DNA of 64,000 nucleotides from Argonema antarcticum A004/B2 (lineage in GTDB: Bacteria; Cyanobacteriota; Cyanobacteriia; Cyanobacteriales; Aerosakkonemataceae): positions 1 through 64,000 of the forward strand of contig NZ_JAIQZN010000027.1 of the NCBI RefSeq assembly GCF_023333585.1, given 5' to 3'. Positions 44,116-52,784 of the stretch are shown piece after piece (position 1 is the stretch's first letter; each line of letters starts with the position of its first letter). The notes under the pieces were generated by a model. It made no database searches, was not told where the DNA came from, and saw only the letters and a list, made by a program, of their open reading frames with translations. The position numbers and the translations under genes were made by a program.

Positions 44116-44140
44116 GGTGGGCAATGCCCACCTTATTTTT
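44116..44140 (+). terminator. rho-independent terminator of typA
   Basis: GGTGGGC and GCCCACC arms with a 3-nt loop are followed by TTATTTTTT, 15 bp after the stop. A fragment of the same sequence (AGGGTGGGCAA) recurs at 44884. Confidence 0.85.
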
Positions 44141-44271
44141 TGATAATAATGTTGATATAGCAATTGCTTTCGTCAGTTAGGACGTTCTTAATTCCTGAAA
44201 CTCTTGATTCGATGCCCTTCTTTCCCTAGCCCCTAGCTATAATATCGATAACTGGGCAAAGGAGAAACCTG

Positions 44272-44502
44272 ATGAGTTGGCAAGAGCGAATTGTTATCGA
44301 CCCTGAAATTTTAGTAGGAAAACCAGTTATCAAAGGTACTCGCTTGGCGGTAGAGTTTATAATTGAGCTTCTGGCTCAGGGATGGTCGGAAGCGGATATT
44401 TTGCGGAATTATCCAGGTATGACGCAAGAAGATATTAAGGCGTGTTTGAGCTATGCCAGCAATGCTTTACAGGCTGAAAAAGTTTATCCGCTAAACGTTT
44501 AA
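44272..44502 (+). CDS. DUF433 antitoxin-like protein
   Basis: A 76-residue protein with the DUF433 signature: VIDPEILVGKPVIKGTRLAV and the helix-turn-helix-like EADILRNYPGMTQEDIKACL. These small proteins usually precede a DUF5615 PIN-like gene, and the pairs are predicted VapBC-like toxin-antitoxin modules. Three bases separate it from the next start. Confidence 0.9.
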   Translation: MSWQERIVIDPEILVGKPVIKGTRLAVEFIIELLAQGWSEADILRNYPGMTQEDIKACLSYASNALQAEKVYPLNV

Positions 44503-44505
44503 GGT

Positions 44506-44868
44506 GTGAGAATTTTAGCCGATGAAAATTTTCCGACAGATGCGGTAGAAGCTCTACGGCATGAAGGCTATGATGTCCTTTGGATAAGGACGGATGCTCC
44601 TGGTAGTACCGATAGAATGATTTTGGCACGCGCCCAAGTAGAAAATCGTGTTGTTGTCACGTTTGATAAGGACTTTGGGGAACTGGCGTTTCGTTTTGGG
44701 TTACCTGCTTCTAGTGGTATTATCCTATTTCGCCTTCCACCATCTTCGTCACTGAAGATTGCTGAATTAGTAGTAGCGGTTTTAGCAAGCCGTACAGATT
44801 GGGCAGGCTACTTTACAGTGGTTGAGGCCGATCGAATACGGATGAAACCGTTACCCGATGTGTCATAA
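44506..44868 (+). CDS. DUF5615 PIN-like toxin
   Basis: A 120-residue protein with GTG start (MRILADENFPTDAVEALRHE). The acidic residues of a PIN-type nuclease are seen in LADENFP and in VVTFDKDFGELAF. It is expected to be an RNase toxin neutralised by the DUF433 protein. The predicted activity is from the fold class only. Confidence 0.88.
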   Translation: MRILADENFPTDAVEALRHEGYDVLWIRTDAPGSTDRMILARAQVENRVVVTFDKDFGELAFRFGLPASSGIILFRLPPSSSLKIAELVVAVLASRTDWAGYFTVVEADRIRMKPLPDVS

Positions 44869-44955
44869 AAAACCTAAAAAATAGGGTGGGCAAATAGCTG
44901 CAATTAATAGAGAGTTTACTGTTGCTGAAATGAAGATTAAAATGGGAAGCTTGTT

Positions 44956-45606
44956 ATGAATAAGTTCGAGGAATTGAAGAATAAGTTAACTCAGTTAGCA
45001 ACAACCGATAAAAATTTTAAAAATTTTGGCTCCGAGACGCACAAATATCAACTCAATCCTTGCTTGACAGAAGCAGAAATTCAAGCTTTTGAGGTAAAAA
45101 ACAAGATTGCACTTCCAGATGACTATCGAAATTTTCTATTAGAAGTTGGCAACGGTGGTGCTGGCCCTGGTTATGGTTTGCGGAAGTTAGAAGTAAAGAA
45201 GGAAATGTCAAGAGGAGAAAATGATAACTACTTCTCCCAACCATTTCTTCTCAAGAAGGCGTGGAATTACCCAGGTTTGCTCAACCCTGGTGAAGAGTTT
45301 GTCGATATCGATGAAGATAAGCTCACGCAGGGAACAATATCTGTAGCAAATTATGGTTGCGGGATATATGCCCGCTTGGTGATTACAGGAGACCAGCGAG
45401 GAACAATCTGGATAGACGATCGTGGTAATGATGGTGGTATTTATCCGTGTTCTTTGCAAATTGCGTCCTTTTATCATTCCGAAATGATTGAGGACGAAGA
45501 TTTGGAGCCAGCTTTAAGAGAGCCACCTTTAAGTTTTTATGATTGGTACGATAACTGGTTGAATAGCAGTCAAATCCTTAGTTTACAGGGGCTTGCAGGC
45601 GAATGA
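44956..45606 (+). CDS. SMI1/KNR4 (SUKH) family protein
   Basis: A 216-residue protein. The segment LTEAEIQAFEVKNKIALPDD followed by YRNFLLEVGNGGAGPGYGLR is the SUKH signature. The tail is unrelated to toxins. Bacterial SUKH proteins are often immunity proteins against contact-dependent or polymorphic toxins, but also occur alone, as here with no toxin gene next to it. The ATG at 44956 is supported by a purine-rich region (GGGAAG at 44943). Confidence 0.85.
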   Translation: MNKFEELKNKLTQLATTDKNFKNFGSETHKYQLNPCLTEAEIQAFEVKNKIALPDDYRNFLLEVGNGGAGPGYGLRKLEVKKEMSRGENDNYFSQPFLLKKAWNYPGLLNPGEEFVDIDEDKLTQGTISVANYGCGIYARLVITGDQRGTIWIDDRGNDGGIYPCSLQIASFYHSEMIEDEDLEPALREPPLSFYDWYDNWLNSSQILSLQGLAGE

Positions 45607-45688
45607 GGTACTCCGGCGTTGCATAGCAGAATGTGGGTTAACTTAAGACCGAAACTTTTATTCCGCAATGCGTTCGCCCCTACAATCT

Positions 45689-45717
45689 GTACTTCACTCA
45701 GTTGCAAAGCGCTGTAA
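45689..45717. repeat. right-end fragment of MITE-like family B
   Basis: GTACTTCACT followed by GCAAAGCGCTGTA matches the right part of the 96-bp elements. The left part is not recognisable. It lies 48 bp before the first copy of the duplicated secreted-protein region, mirroring a family B element before the second copy. Confidence 0.5.
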
Positions 45718-45765
45718 GCTGCAAAAATTAGCAGGAAAATTCAATTACTTTATTTTATCAATTTA

Positions 45766-46561
45766 AAAAGAAAGAATATTTGTTTTTATCGATTGAGATT
45801 TATTAAACTGAAGTCATCAGAATCTGCCTTCAAGGCGACTAACTTGGATGACATTACGATGAGGAGAAAGTTATGAAGTTTTTCAGGGTTGTGCTTGTCG
45901 CTTTAGTGCTTTTGTTGAATTTGGCCATTGCACAGCCATCTTGGGCGAGCAAAGATTTCACCAAGGGTGCTGACTATGCTGAAGTGACTCAGGCACTCAA
46001 TCAACTCTTGCAGGCAAAGGATGCACCCGACCAAGCAGGTTATACCCCCGAACAATATCAGCAGCGACTGGCAGAATTACAGTCTCAAAAGTACATTATA
46101 GAGACTGCTTCCAAGCGGGCCCAGTGTCGCAATCAAACCGGACAAACGCTGGCAGTCTATGCCAACAAAGCTGGTAAATCTCCTACCCAACTCTATTTTC
46201 TCGGAGCCGGTAAGGTTACGGATGATGATTGGGACTGCGATGGAATTTTCTTGCCTGCGGGGACTCAAGCTACTTTAGGGCCGACTGCACAAGCTCAAGA
46301 ATTAGCTGAACCGATCGCCATTAAAGTCGTAGACGGCACCCAGCTAATCGCCAAAACCAATGCCGCTACGGGTGGAATCGAGTTGAATGTTCCGCCTGCC
46401 AATGTGTTTAAAGCAGGTGAGACAATTTGGTCAATTCCCACTTTGTCCCAGGTAGACATCAACGCACAACCTCTCAGTAAACAAATCCTCGACTAATTTC
46501 GGCATCGGTAACAGGTTGTTGAGAATTTCAATAGCCTGTTATCGATTTCCCGAACAACTCA
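45766..46561 (+). repeat. long direct duplication, copy 1
   Basis: About 795 bp including a gene, its upstream region (ending GATGACATTACGATGAGGAG) and about 65 bp downstream are repeated at 49350-50145. Similarity ends at CCCGAACAAC, right where the type II nuclease gene stops. Confidence 0.85.
45873..46496 (+). CDS. secreted hypothetical protein, duplicate copy 1
   Basis: A 207-residue protein with a signal peptide (MKFFRVVLVALVLLLNLAIA, cleavage after SWA). The mature part is extracytoplasmic and carries CxNQTGQTLAVYANKAG and a DDDWDCDGIFLPAG segment with two further cysteines. I do not recognise the family; repeated KGADYAEVTQALNQLL helices start the mature protein. It differs from copy 2 at about 21 of 207 positions. 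AGGAGAAAGTT before the ATG is a strong ribosome-binding site. The paralogues bracket a type II R-M pair. Confidence 0.8.
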   Translation: MKFFRVVLVALVLLLNLAIAQPSWASKDFTKGADYAEVTQALNQLLQAKDAPDQAGYTPEQYQQRLAELQSQKYIIETASKRAQCRNQTGQTLAVYANKAGKSPTQLYFLGAGKVTDDDWDCDGIFLPAGTQATLGPTAQAQELAEPIAIKVVDGTQLIAKTNAATGGIELNVPPANVFKAGETIWSIPTLSQVDINAQPLSKQILD

Positions 46562-47605
46562 TGCTCCTATAATAGAAAATACTTCTTGCACAAACTGGTT
46601 ATATTGTATTGAGTTTTCACTCAGAATTTCTGTTAAGTTAAAGTAGCTAGAGATTGTTGAATCGTTCTGAATACGAGTATGTACCTGAGTAGTAAGACAA
46701 CTTGCCACGAGGATGGTTTGGACTTCGGGGTTCCTGCGTAAAGCTTCCTCAAAAGATTTTTTTGCCGCACCATAACGTTCAAGTGCCCCAGCAGGATCTG
46801 CACCTCCTTTAACCTCAATTACACCTGCTGTTGTACCCTGATTACCAATCAGTGAAATATCTGGCTCGCTGGAAAAAAGTATTGAGGTGTAATTAACCAA
46901 CATGATACCCCGATAACGCTCAATATTTCCTAGCTGTTCCTCAAGTTTCTCTGAGTTGTATAACTCAATCCCCGTACCTACACGCGGTATCAAAGCGGCA
47001 ATAAGATTGCGTTCTTTAGCCTCTTTAACAACAAGACGCTGAACAACTTTTTCTGCTTCCTCCCCAATAGCATTACGCCATGAACCGTCAATCTGCGCCC
47101 CTGTTGATGCTAGTAATATCCCGTACAATTCGTCTTCTGTAATACTTTCTATAGAGCTATCAATGATGAGCGAGATGTGTTCGTTAAAAAGTCGGCTAAG
47201 TTTGAGGGCTTGGTCTTCCGTTAGAGAATAACGATTGTCTTCATCAATCTCAACTTTCTTGACATCTACACTTACTAAATACTTAACTGCTTTTTGAGAA
47301 AGCGCTGCAATATTTCGATAATAAGCGATTATTATAGGATGTTCTCGAATTAATCTAGGGTGACAAAACGCTTGAATAAGTTCCAAGTTGTCATGTTCGC
47401 GGATGTAGGTAAACGCATCCTCTCCAATGCCCCAGTTTGCCCAACCATCCCAACTGTATAGATGCTTGACGGGTAATAGTGCATCAATCTTACTACGGAA
47501 AGATAAAGTTTTGTATTCTTTGAGTTTGCGATAAAAGAAGGTTGAACGCAGCCGATAGTTTATCCGATTTGCCTCAGCCAAAAGCGCAGCTTCATCTAAT
47601 GCCAT
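46559..47605 (-). CDS. type II restriction endonuclease, XcyI-like
   Basis: A 348-residue protein. The PD-(D/E)xK catalytic core is seen as EPDISLIG with D249 and VIEVKGGADPAGALERYG with E264 and K266. The overall sequence resembles my memory of the XcyI family (recognition CCCGGG); this assignment is tentative. The gene follows the methyltransferase gene by 9 bp on the same strand, which supports a type II R-M pair. The stop lies exactly at the edge of the flanking duplication. Confidence 0.7.
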   Translation of the reverse strand: MALDEAALLAEANRINYRLRSTFFYRKLKEYKTLSFRSKIDALLPVKHLYSWDGWANWGIGEDAFTYIREHDNLELIQAFCHPRLIREHPIIIAYYRNIAALSQKAVKYLVSVDVKKVEIDEDNRYSLTEDQALKLSRLFNEHISLIIDSSIESITEDELYGILLASTGAQIDGSWRNAIGEEAEKVVQRLVVKEAKERNLIAALIPRVGTGIELYNSEKLEEQLGNIERYRGIMLVNYTSILFSSEPDISLIGNQGTTAGVIEVKGGADPAGALERYGAAKKSFEEALRRNPEVQTILVASCLTTQVHTRIQNDSTISSYFNLTEILSENSIQYNQFVQEVFSIIGA

Positions 47606-47614
47606 AATACTTGC

Positions 47615-49111
47615 TTATTTTTCCCATACATATACACATTTACGAAGTTCCGATCGACCGTGATTTCCCATTTGCTGACTGCTATTACCCTTACCACGTC
47701 CCAATGTCCAAATGTATCGAGTTGTCAATCCAAAAGACTCGGCTATATCGGATAAAATCAGGTCTACAGGTATTTCTTCTCCAGCATAGCGAACATTGTC
47801 GTTGACCATTGCGACAATCCCGCCGGGTTTGAGTATTCTAGCTAATTCATAGGTGACAAAGCACATTTCATAAAAATAATTATGCACCATTCTTGCCACT
47901 TTTGCGTTATTTAATTTGCCTTGTTTTTTATATGTTTCAAGAATTGTTATTACTTCTTGTAATACCTCGTGTTGTTGGAAGATAGAATCCACTTTAAGAA
48001 ACTCCGGTTGGCGTCCTAAACTTTTATAATACTGCTCTAACTGAGGGCGCTTATCTCGATTTTCTACAGTACATGATAGCATTGTTTGACGTAGATGCTT
48101 TATTTCTTCTTCACGGCAACCTAAAAATACTAGCTCAAGCGCATAGGTGCGAGTGTAGTCGTATCGGTTCGCATAAGGTGGGGATGTCAGGACAAAATCA
48201 ATACTGTTTTCTTGTAAAGTAGGAAGAATTTCAAGACAAGAGCCTTGGTATAACTTGGGGTTTACTGTAAATTGGGATGGTAGACTATCGGCAAATAAAT
48301 CCAGTTGTATTGAGCTAGCATCTAAATCGGATACTATCTGGTTTAGTTTTTGATGTATCGCATCAGAAAATGTTAAAATTTCTCTTTTTTCAAATGGAAT
48401 TTTTCCCAGAGAACGACCCGATCGACTATCCCAACGCAAATACTGTCCGTCTTTTCTGGTATAGCTAATATCCTCAAGGATACAAAAAGCTGCATAGAGA
48501 AGTAGGTTACGAATATCGTCATTCATGACAAACTTATGGCAATAGGAAATATAACCAACCAGTAGTTCTTCTTCTACTACTGAGAAGGCTCCACGGGTAA
48601 TGGGAATATGTTGGAGTGCATGAGATGGATGGTAGTATTCGGCAAAGTTTATTTGTTTAATTTCAGCAATTACTTTATTAAAGAGATTAATATCAATTTT
48701 TTGAGCTATAAGTCGAGCTTTTGTCGCAAATATTCCCACTTGCAAAAGTTCAATTCCTATTGTTTCCCAGCCTAACCCACTAGCAGCAAATAAAGACGCT
48801 CCAACTCCTGAAAACGGATCGAGCAAAATACCTGGCTGGGGTTTTAAGGTTTGCAGTAGATAGGTAACTAACCGTTCGGAAAAACCTTCTTTATACTTAA
48901 ACCAGGCAGAAAAGGGAGCTTGTTTATTTGCCTGAAAACTAACTAGGGTTCTGCTCAATGAAGGATTATGAATAATTTTTGATTTAAACTTATCGTAAAG
49001 AGCCGTTCTGCTAAGCGAAGTAGGTATGATTTGCACAGAGTTGATATTTGTGCGATCGCTCTCATTTGTAAGCTCGATCGTTTGGGGCGTTTTTTTCATA
49101 AAGAATGGCAT
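47615..49111 (-). CDS. type II DNA methyltransferase (SPPY, N4-cytosine type)
   Basis: A 498-residue methyltransferase. The SAM motif LLDPFSGVGASLF is near residue 100 and the catalytic motif TSPPYANRYDY near 310. Motif order (SAM-binding first, with a long region between) is that of the alpha arrangement. SPPY usually marks N4-cytosine methylation, consistent with a CCCGGG-type enzyme. The start is set at the ATG at 49111 (MPFFMKKTPQ); GTG 49147 and ATG 49099 are alternatives. The gene precedes the restriction gene, giving modification before restriction. Confidence 0.85.
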   Translation of the reverse strand: MPFFMKKTPQTIELTNESDRTNINSVQIIPTSLSRTALYDKFKSKIIHNPSLSRTLVSFQANKQAPFSAWFKYKEGFSERLVTYLLQTLKPQPGILLDPFSGVGASLFAASGLGWETIGIELLQVGIFATKARLIAQKIDINLFNKVIAEIKQINFAEYYHPSHALQHIPITRGAFSVVEEELLVGYISYCHKFVMNDDIRNLLLYAAFCILEDISYTRKDGQYLRWDSRSGRSLGKIPFEKREILTFSDAIHQKLNQIVSDLDASSIQLDLFADSLPSQFTVNPKLYQGSCLEILPTLQENSIDFVLTSPPYANRYDYTRTYALELVFLGCREEEIKHLRQTMLSCTVENRDKRPQLEQYYKSLGRQPEFLKVDSIFQQHEVLQEVITILETYKKQGKLNNAKVARMVHNYFYEMCFVTYELARILKPGGIVAMVNDNVRYAGEEIPVDLILSDIAESFGLTTRYIWTLGRGKGNSSQQMGNHGRSELRKCVYVWEK

Positions 49112-49225
49112 ACTTGAAGGCTTAATAATTGTACTGCGATCGCGCACTTTATATACGTGCGGGAGGCAGAGCCTCCTAGACCTCGTTCAGAGGTTCAACC
49201 TGGGAACGAGAAGAAAGATGAGCTG

Positions 49226-49323
49226 TACAGCCCTTTTCAGGTGAGTGAGGTACAGAGAAACCCGGTGAGAGCAGAAGTTACCGAGTTTCTGAGGTGTACT
49301 TCATGCAACTGAATACCGCTATA
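49226..49323. mobile_element. diverged MITE-like family B element
   Basis: Ends TACAGCCCTTTTCAG and CTGAATACCGCTATA correspond to the family B terminal repeats. The interior keeps GAGGTACAGAGAAACCCGGT and GAGTTTCTGAGGTGTACTTC. The length is 98 bp. It lies just before the second copy of the long duplication. Confidence 0.6.
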
Positions 49324-49349
49324 AATTTGATAACATTAATTTATTAATA

Positions 49350-50145
49350 TAACAAGAAAGAATATTTGCTTTTATCGATTGATATTTATTACAGTAAAGC
49401 TATAAGAATAAGCCTTCACGGCTACTAACTTGGATGACATTACGATGAGGAGAAAGTTATGAAGTTTTTCAGGGTTGTTCTTGTTGCTTTAGTGCTGCTG
49501 TTGAATTTGGTCGTTGCTCAGCCATCTTGGGCGGGCAAAAATTTGACTAAGGGTGCTGACTACGCGGAAGTGACTCAGGCACTCAATCAACTGTTGCAGG
49601 TAAAAGACGCACCCGACCAAGCAGGTTATACCCCCGAACAATATCAGCAGCGACTGGGAGAATTACAGTCTCAAAAGTACATTATAGAGACTGCTAATAA
49701 GCGGGCACAGTGTCGCAATCAAACCGGACAAACCCTGGCAGTCTATGCCAACAAAGCTGGTAAATCTCCTACCCAACTCTATTTTCTCGGAGCCGGTAAG
49801 GTTACGGATGATGATTGGGACTGCGATGGAATTTTCTTGCCTGCGGGGACTCAGGCTGTTTTAGGCCCGAATGGAGTAGCGCAAGAATTGGCTGAACCGA
49901 TCGCGATTAAAGTCGTAGACGGCACCCAGCTCATCGCCAGAACCAATCCAGCGACGGGTGGAATCGAGTTGAATGTTGCGCCTGCCAAAGTGTTCAAAGC
50001 GGGTGAGACAAATTGGTCAATCCCCGCCTTCTCCCAGGCAGACATCAACGTCCAACCTCTGAGTAAACAAATCCTCGACTAATTTGGCATCGATAACAGG
50101 TTGTTGAGAGTCTCAATGACCTGTTACCGATTTCCCGAACAACGG
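49350..50145 (+). repeat. long direct duplication, copy 2
   Basis: Second copy of the 45766-46561 region. The period between copies is 3586 bp, and the R-M pair fills the space. Confidence 0.85.
49459..50082 (+). CDS. secreted hypothetical protein, duplicate copy 2
   Basis: A 207-residue paralogue of the product at 45873, of equal length and about 90% identical by eye. The signal peptide (MKFFRVVLVALVLLLNLVVA), cysteines and the DDDWDCDGIFLPAG segment are all kept. The upstream region including the AGGAGAAAGTT ribosome-binding site is nearly identical. Both copies look functional, since no stop or frameshift separates them. Confidence 0.8.
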   Translation: MKFFRVVLVALVLLLNLVVAQPSWAGKNLTKGADYAEVTQALNQLLQVKDAPDQAGYTPEQYQQRLGELQSQKYIIETANKRAQCRNQTGQTLAVYANKAGKSPTQLYFLGAGKVTDDDWDCDGIFLPAGTQAVLGPNGVAQELAEPIAIKVVDGTQLIARTNPATGGIELNVAPAKVFKAGETNWSIPAFSQADINVQPLSKQILD

Positions 50146-50337
50146 GAGTTTAGATGGCAAGCGCATTCTTCAAGAGTTGTGCTAATTTAGTATCCCTAGA
50201 CCAGACAACTAGCTTAAGACAGAATTTTACGGATATTTAATAGTTTTTATTTATGGAAAGAAGCGAAAAAAATATTTGCTAATATCTGCCAAAAGAAACT
50301 AGGTTGTAATCACAAGCTAAAAAATTGTGAGGGAATT

Positions 50338-50643
50338 ATGAGTTCTAGTTTTATTGTCGGCGGGATTGACTGGAGTCCCATTGTCGATCGAATGCGGGTT
50401 AAGGAAGGAGAAAGGTTGCCTAGCTATCCGGGGGATCTGAAAACAGCTTTACTCGATCGCGCCGGACTGAGCGATCGGGCCAAGGGTGAGGAAGCTTACC
50501 AGCTTGCCAGGGAAATTGCCCGTCTGACAACCTGTTGCGATCCAGAAATTGCCTACTGGTTTTCTCGTCTTGTATCTCTGATCGATTCCCAGGTGCCAGA
50601 CAAGGAGTGCCAAGGAGAAGAGTGCATTACTTTGAGCAAGTAG
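50338..50643 (+). CDS. hypothetical protein
   Basis: A 101-residue soluble protein (MSSSFIVGGIDWSPIVDRMR at the start). It has CC in LTTCCDPEIAYWFSRL and a C-terminal CQGEEC pair, so metal or disulfide formation is possible. No family is recognised. A GAGGG ribosome-binding site precedes the ATG. It converges with the Hsp70-like gene. Confidence 0.6.
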   Translation: MSSSFIVGGIDWSPIVDRMRVKEGERLPSYPGDLKTALLDRAGLSDRAKGEEAYQLAREIARLTTCCDPEIAYWFSRLVSLIDSQVPDKECQGEECITLSK

Positions 50644-50683
50644 GTGAGTTATCGCTCGATTTAAGCGAGCAAATCGCCCCTCC

Positions 50684-52606
50684 CTACTGAATCAAAATGA
50701 TCGCTTCTTCTGCTTTGGCATTCAAAGCATTTTGAAGACTTTGGCCAACTTTGGCGATCAGTTCGTCAAAAGCTTCTTGATTTGCTGTGAGTTGTTCTCG
50801 CAGAGCCTTATCCAAATCGGGATTGATTTGATTGCAGATATTCTCGATTTTGCTGTCACTCAAAAAACTAGAACGCAGCCAACTGGGGATATCCATATTT
50901 GTCTTGATGACATCTTTGACACCCTTCCTATTTAGCTCCATTCCTGCTGCAACCGCTGAGGCTCCATATACGAATGCGATCGGCCATGTCAAATGCCCCG
51001 TTAGGATGAGAAGGAGGATACTGGCGAGAGTGCCGCCACCAATCACTACGTTGACGATAAACGCCACTGTTTCGGCAAGGAGAGCATCTCCAATAGATAT
51101 TTCCGGGTTTACCACACCGGGGTCGATTCCCTCTTCAAACCTTAAGCTGCTTCTGGGTATCTGGAACTGGCGACAAATGGGGTCGGTTTCGGAGGCTAAG
51201 TCGGGTTGGATTTTGCTGTTAAACCAACTCAGGCATTGATTGTTGATGAGAAGCTTGGCCCGATCGCTTTTCAGCCAATCCTCTGCCCGCTTCTTCATCG
51301 CAATTTCTAGGTCAGCCAAAGTCCGTACCTTGTTCTTTTGCCAATCTTTCAACCCAGGTTTAATTGCATTTTCAATTAAACCATCTGACAGCGGCTTTGT
51401 CAACAATTCGATTAACTCTGGGATATGTCTTTTGATGATATCTTTGAGCTTATCTGAATCAAATAGTTTGTTGACCTCTTTTTTGAATGCAGAAGCACGC
51501 AAATCCCAGCGTCCAACTCGCGCCAAACCCAGTGCAATGCAGCGTTCTGGTTCTGGATCTGGCCGGATTTGCGTGTCTGGTTCCGGGAAGATTTCTTCAC
51601 AAATTTGACGAGTGAATTTCATGCGAGATGCACCGCCAGTCATCAAGACAATAGTTGGCACAATGCCTTGTTGTTCCAGCTTTTCCTTACCTTCAATTAC
51701 GGCAGATCGAAAAGACTGAATCCAACTCTTACCTTCTAGTTCAGGCAAGGGTTGGTTCAAGATATCCTCCATAATTAATTTGTTAACTTGGGGGATAAAA
51801 TAAATCTGTTCGTTGATAGATTCAAAGCCACGAGCAAATGATTGGGGATTGCTGAATAGCTGTTCGTTAGAAAAATAATCTTCCTTAGCTTTACGACAGG
51901 CAAGTTCGCAACGAGCTTGGTGATGGGGATATTCCACAAACACTTTTTCGAGTAATTCTTTCTGTTCGTGTTTGGCAAGAGTCCGGGCAAAAATAGCCTT
52001 GTCGATCAGCGATGCTCCGAGAGAATTACTGCCGAAATCGATCGGTATTTCGTGTAAGCTCTTGACGAGGGTAAAATCCGTAGTCGAAGAACCAATATCG
52101 ACAATTAGCACGGAAGATTTGAGTTTGTCATATTCTAGCTTACCGGCTTCCTTAGCTTGCATAAAAGCAGCTCGCGATTCCGGGACAACGCTCAGTAAAG
52201 GAATGCCAGCTTCCTTGAGTAGCTTTTGGTATTCTTCGCGATCGCTCAACGACCATCCCGAAGGACAGCCAACATAAAAGTAGTCGCTTTCTCCACCTTT
52301 TATTTGTTTGTTTTCTTTCAAAAGGCGGTAGTAAGTTTCCAAAAAAGTGCGAATTGTTTCTCGATAAGTTGGATCGTTGTTTGGTTTTTGCTTGAAAGTG
52401 ATTTTGAGTTGGGTAACGCCAGCTTGGATTAAGGCTTGGTCTCCGACAAGATAGCCTAACTCTGGATGCCAGCCAAGCGCCGTAACTTGGATCTTCTTGT
52501 TATTAACTTCCAGCATCTCTGGGGGTTCGATGCTCTCGACTATAGCTTTAGCTACGGCTGTTTCGCCGTGTCCTAAATCGAAACCAATTGTCTCTAAAAT
52601 TTCCAT
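50684..52606 (-). CDS. Hsp70-like ATPase with C-terminal membrane anchor
   Basis: A 640-residue protein. The actin/Hsp70 nucleotide-binding domain spans about 1-385: phosphate-1 loop IGFDLGHGETAVAK, phosphate-2 loop VLIVDIGSSTTDFTLV near 170 and the adenosine motif IVLMTGGASRMKF near 325. There is no standard substrate-binding domain. Instead, a helical region is followed by two hydrophobic segments at about 530-575 (NVVIGGGTLASILLLILTGH, then WPIAFVYGASAVAAG) and a helical tail. This suggests a membrane-bound chaperone- or filament-like ATPase of unknown client. The gene for a two-span membrane protein lies 178 bp upstream on the same strand and may work with it. Confidence 0.82.
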   Translation of the reverse strand: MEILETIGFDLGHGETAVAKAIVESIEPPEMLEVNNKKIQVTALGWHPELGYLVGDQALIQAGVTQLKITFKQKPNNDPTYRETIRTFLETYYRLLKENKQIKGGESDYFYVGCPSGWSLSDREEYQKLLKEAGIPLLSVVPESRAAFMQAKEAGKLEYDKLKSSVLIVDIGSSTTDFTLVKSLHEIPIDFGSNSLGASLIDKAIFARTLAKHEQKELLEKVFVEYPHHQARCELACRKAKEDYFSNEQLFSNPQSFARGFESINEQIYFIPQVNKLIMEDILNQPLPELEGKSWIQSFRSAVIEGKEKLEQQGIVPTIVLMTGGASRMKFTRQICEEIFPEPDTQIRPDPEPERCIALGLARVGRWDLRASAFKKEVNKLFDSDKLKDIIKRHIPELIELLTKPLSDGLIENAIKPGLKDWQKNKVRTLADLEIAMKKRAEDWLKSDRAKLLINNQCLSWFNSKIQPDLASETDPICRQFQIPRSSLRFEEGIDPGVVNPEISIGDALLAETVAFIVNVVIGGGTLASILLLILTGHLTWPIAFVYGASAVAAGMELNRKGVKDVIKTNMDIPSWLRSSFLSDSKIENICNQINPDLDKALREQLTANQEAFDELIAKVGQSLQNALNAKAEEAIILIQ

Positions 52607-52669
52607 ACTCTTATTTAGGCGATTTTTTTAGACTGTATAGGAATGCTCGCTTCGTACAGGGATATTTTT

Positions 52670-52716
52670 TTACCACAGATGAAGAAAGATGAACACAGAT
52701 GAACACAGATGTAAAT
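52670..52716. repeat. GATGAACACA repeat
   Basis: ACCACAGATGAAGAAAGATG is followed by two GAACACAGAT units. It belongs to the repeat family seen before mtnA and in the MITE-like family A elements. Confidence 0.7.
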
Positions 52717-52784
52717 GGAGTTTTTTTGTTGGGTAGAGAGAGTTTTGAAGAAGGATTCAGTATGCGATCGCGTTTGAAATGGTG

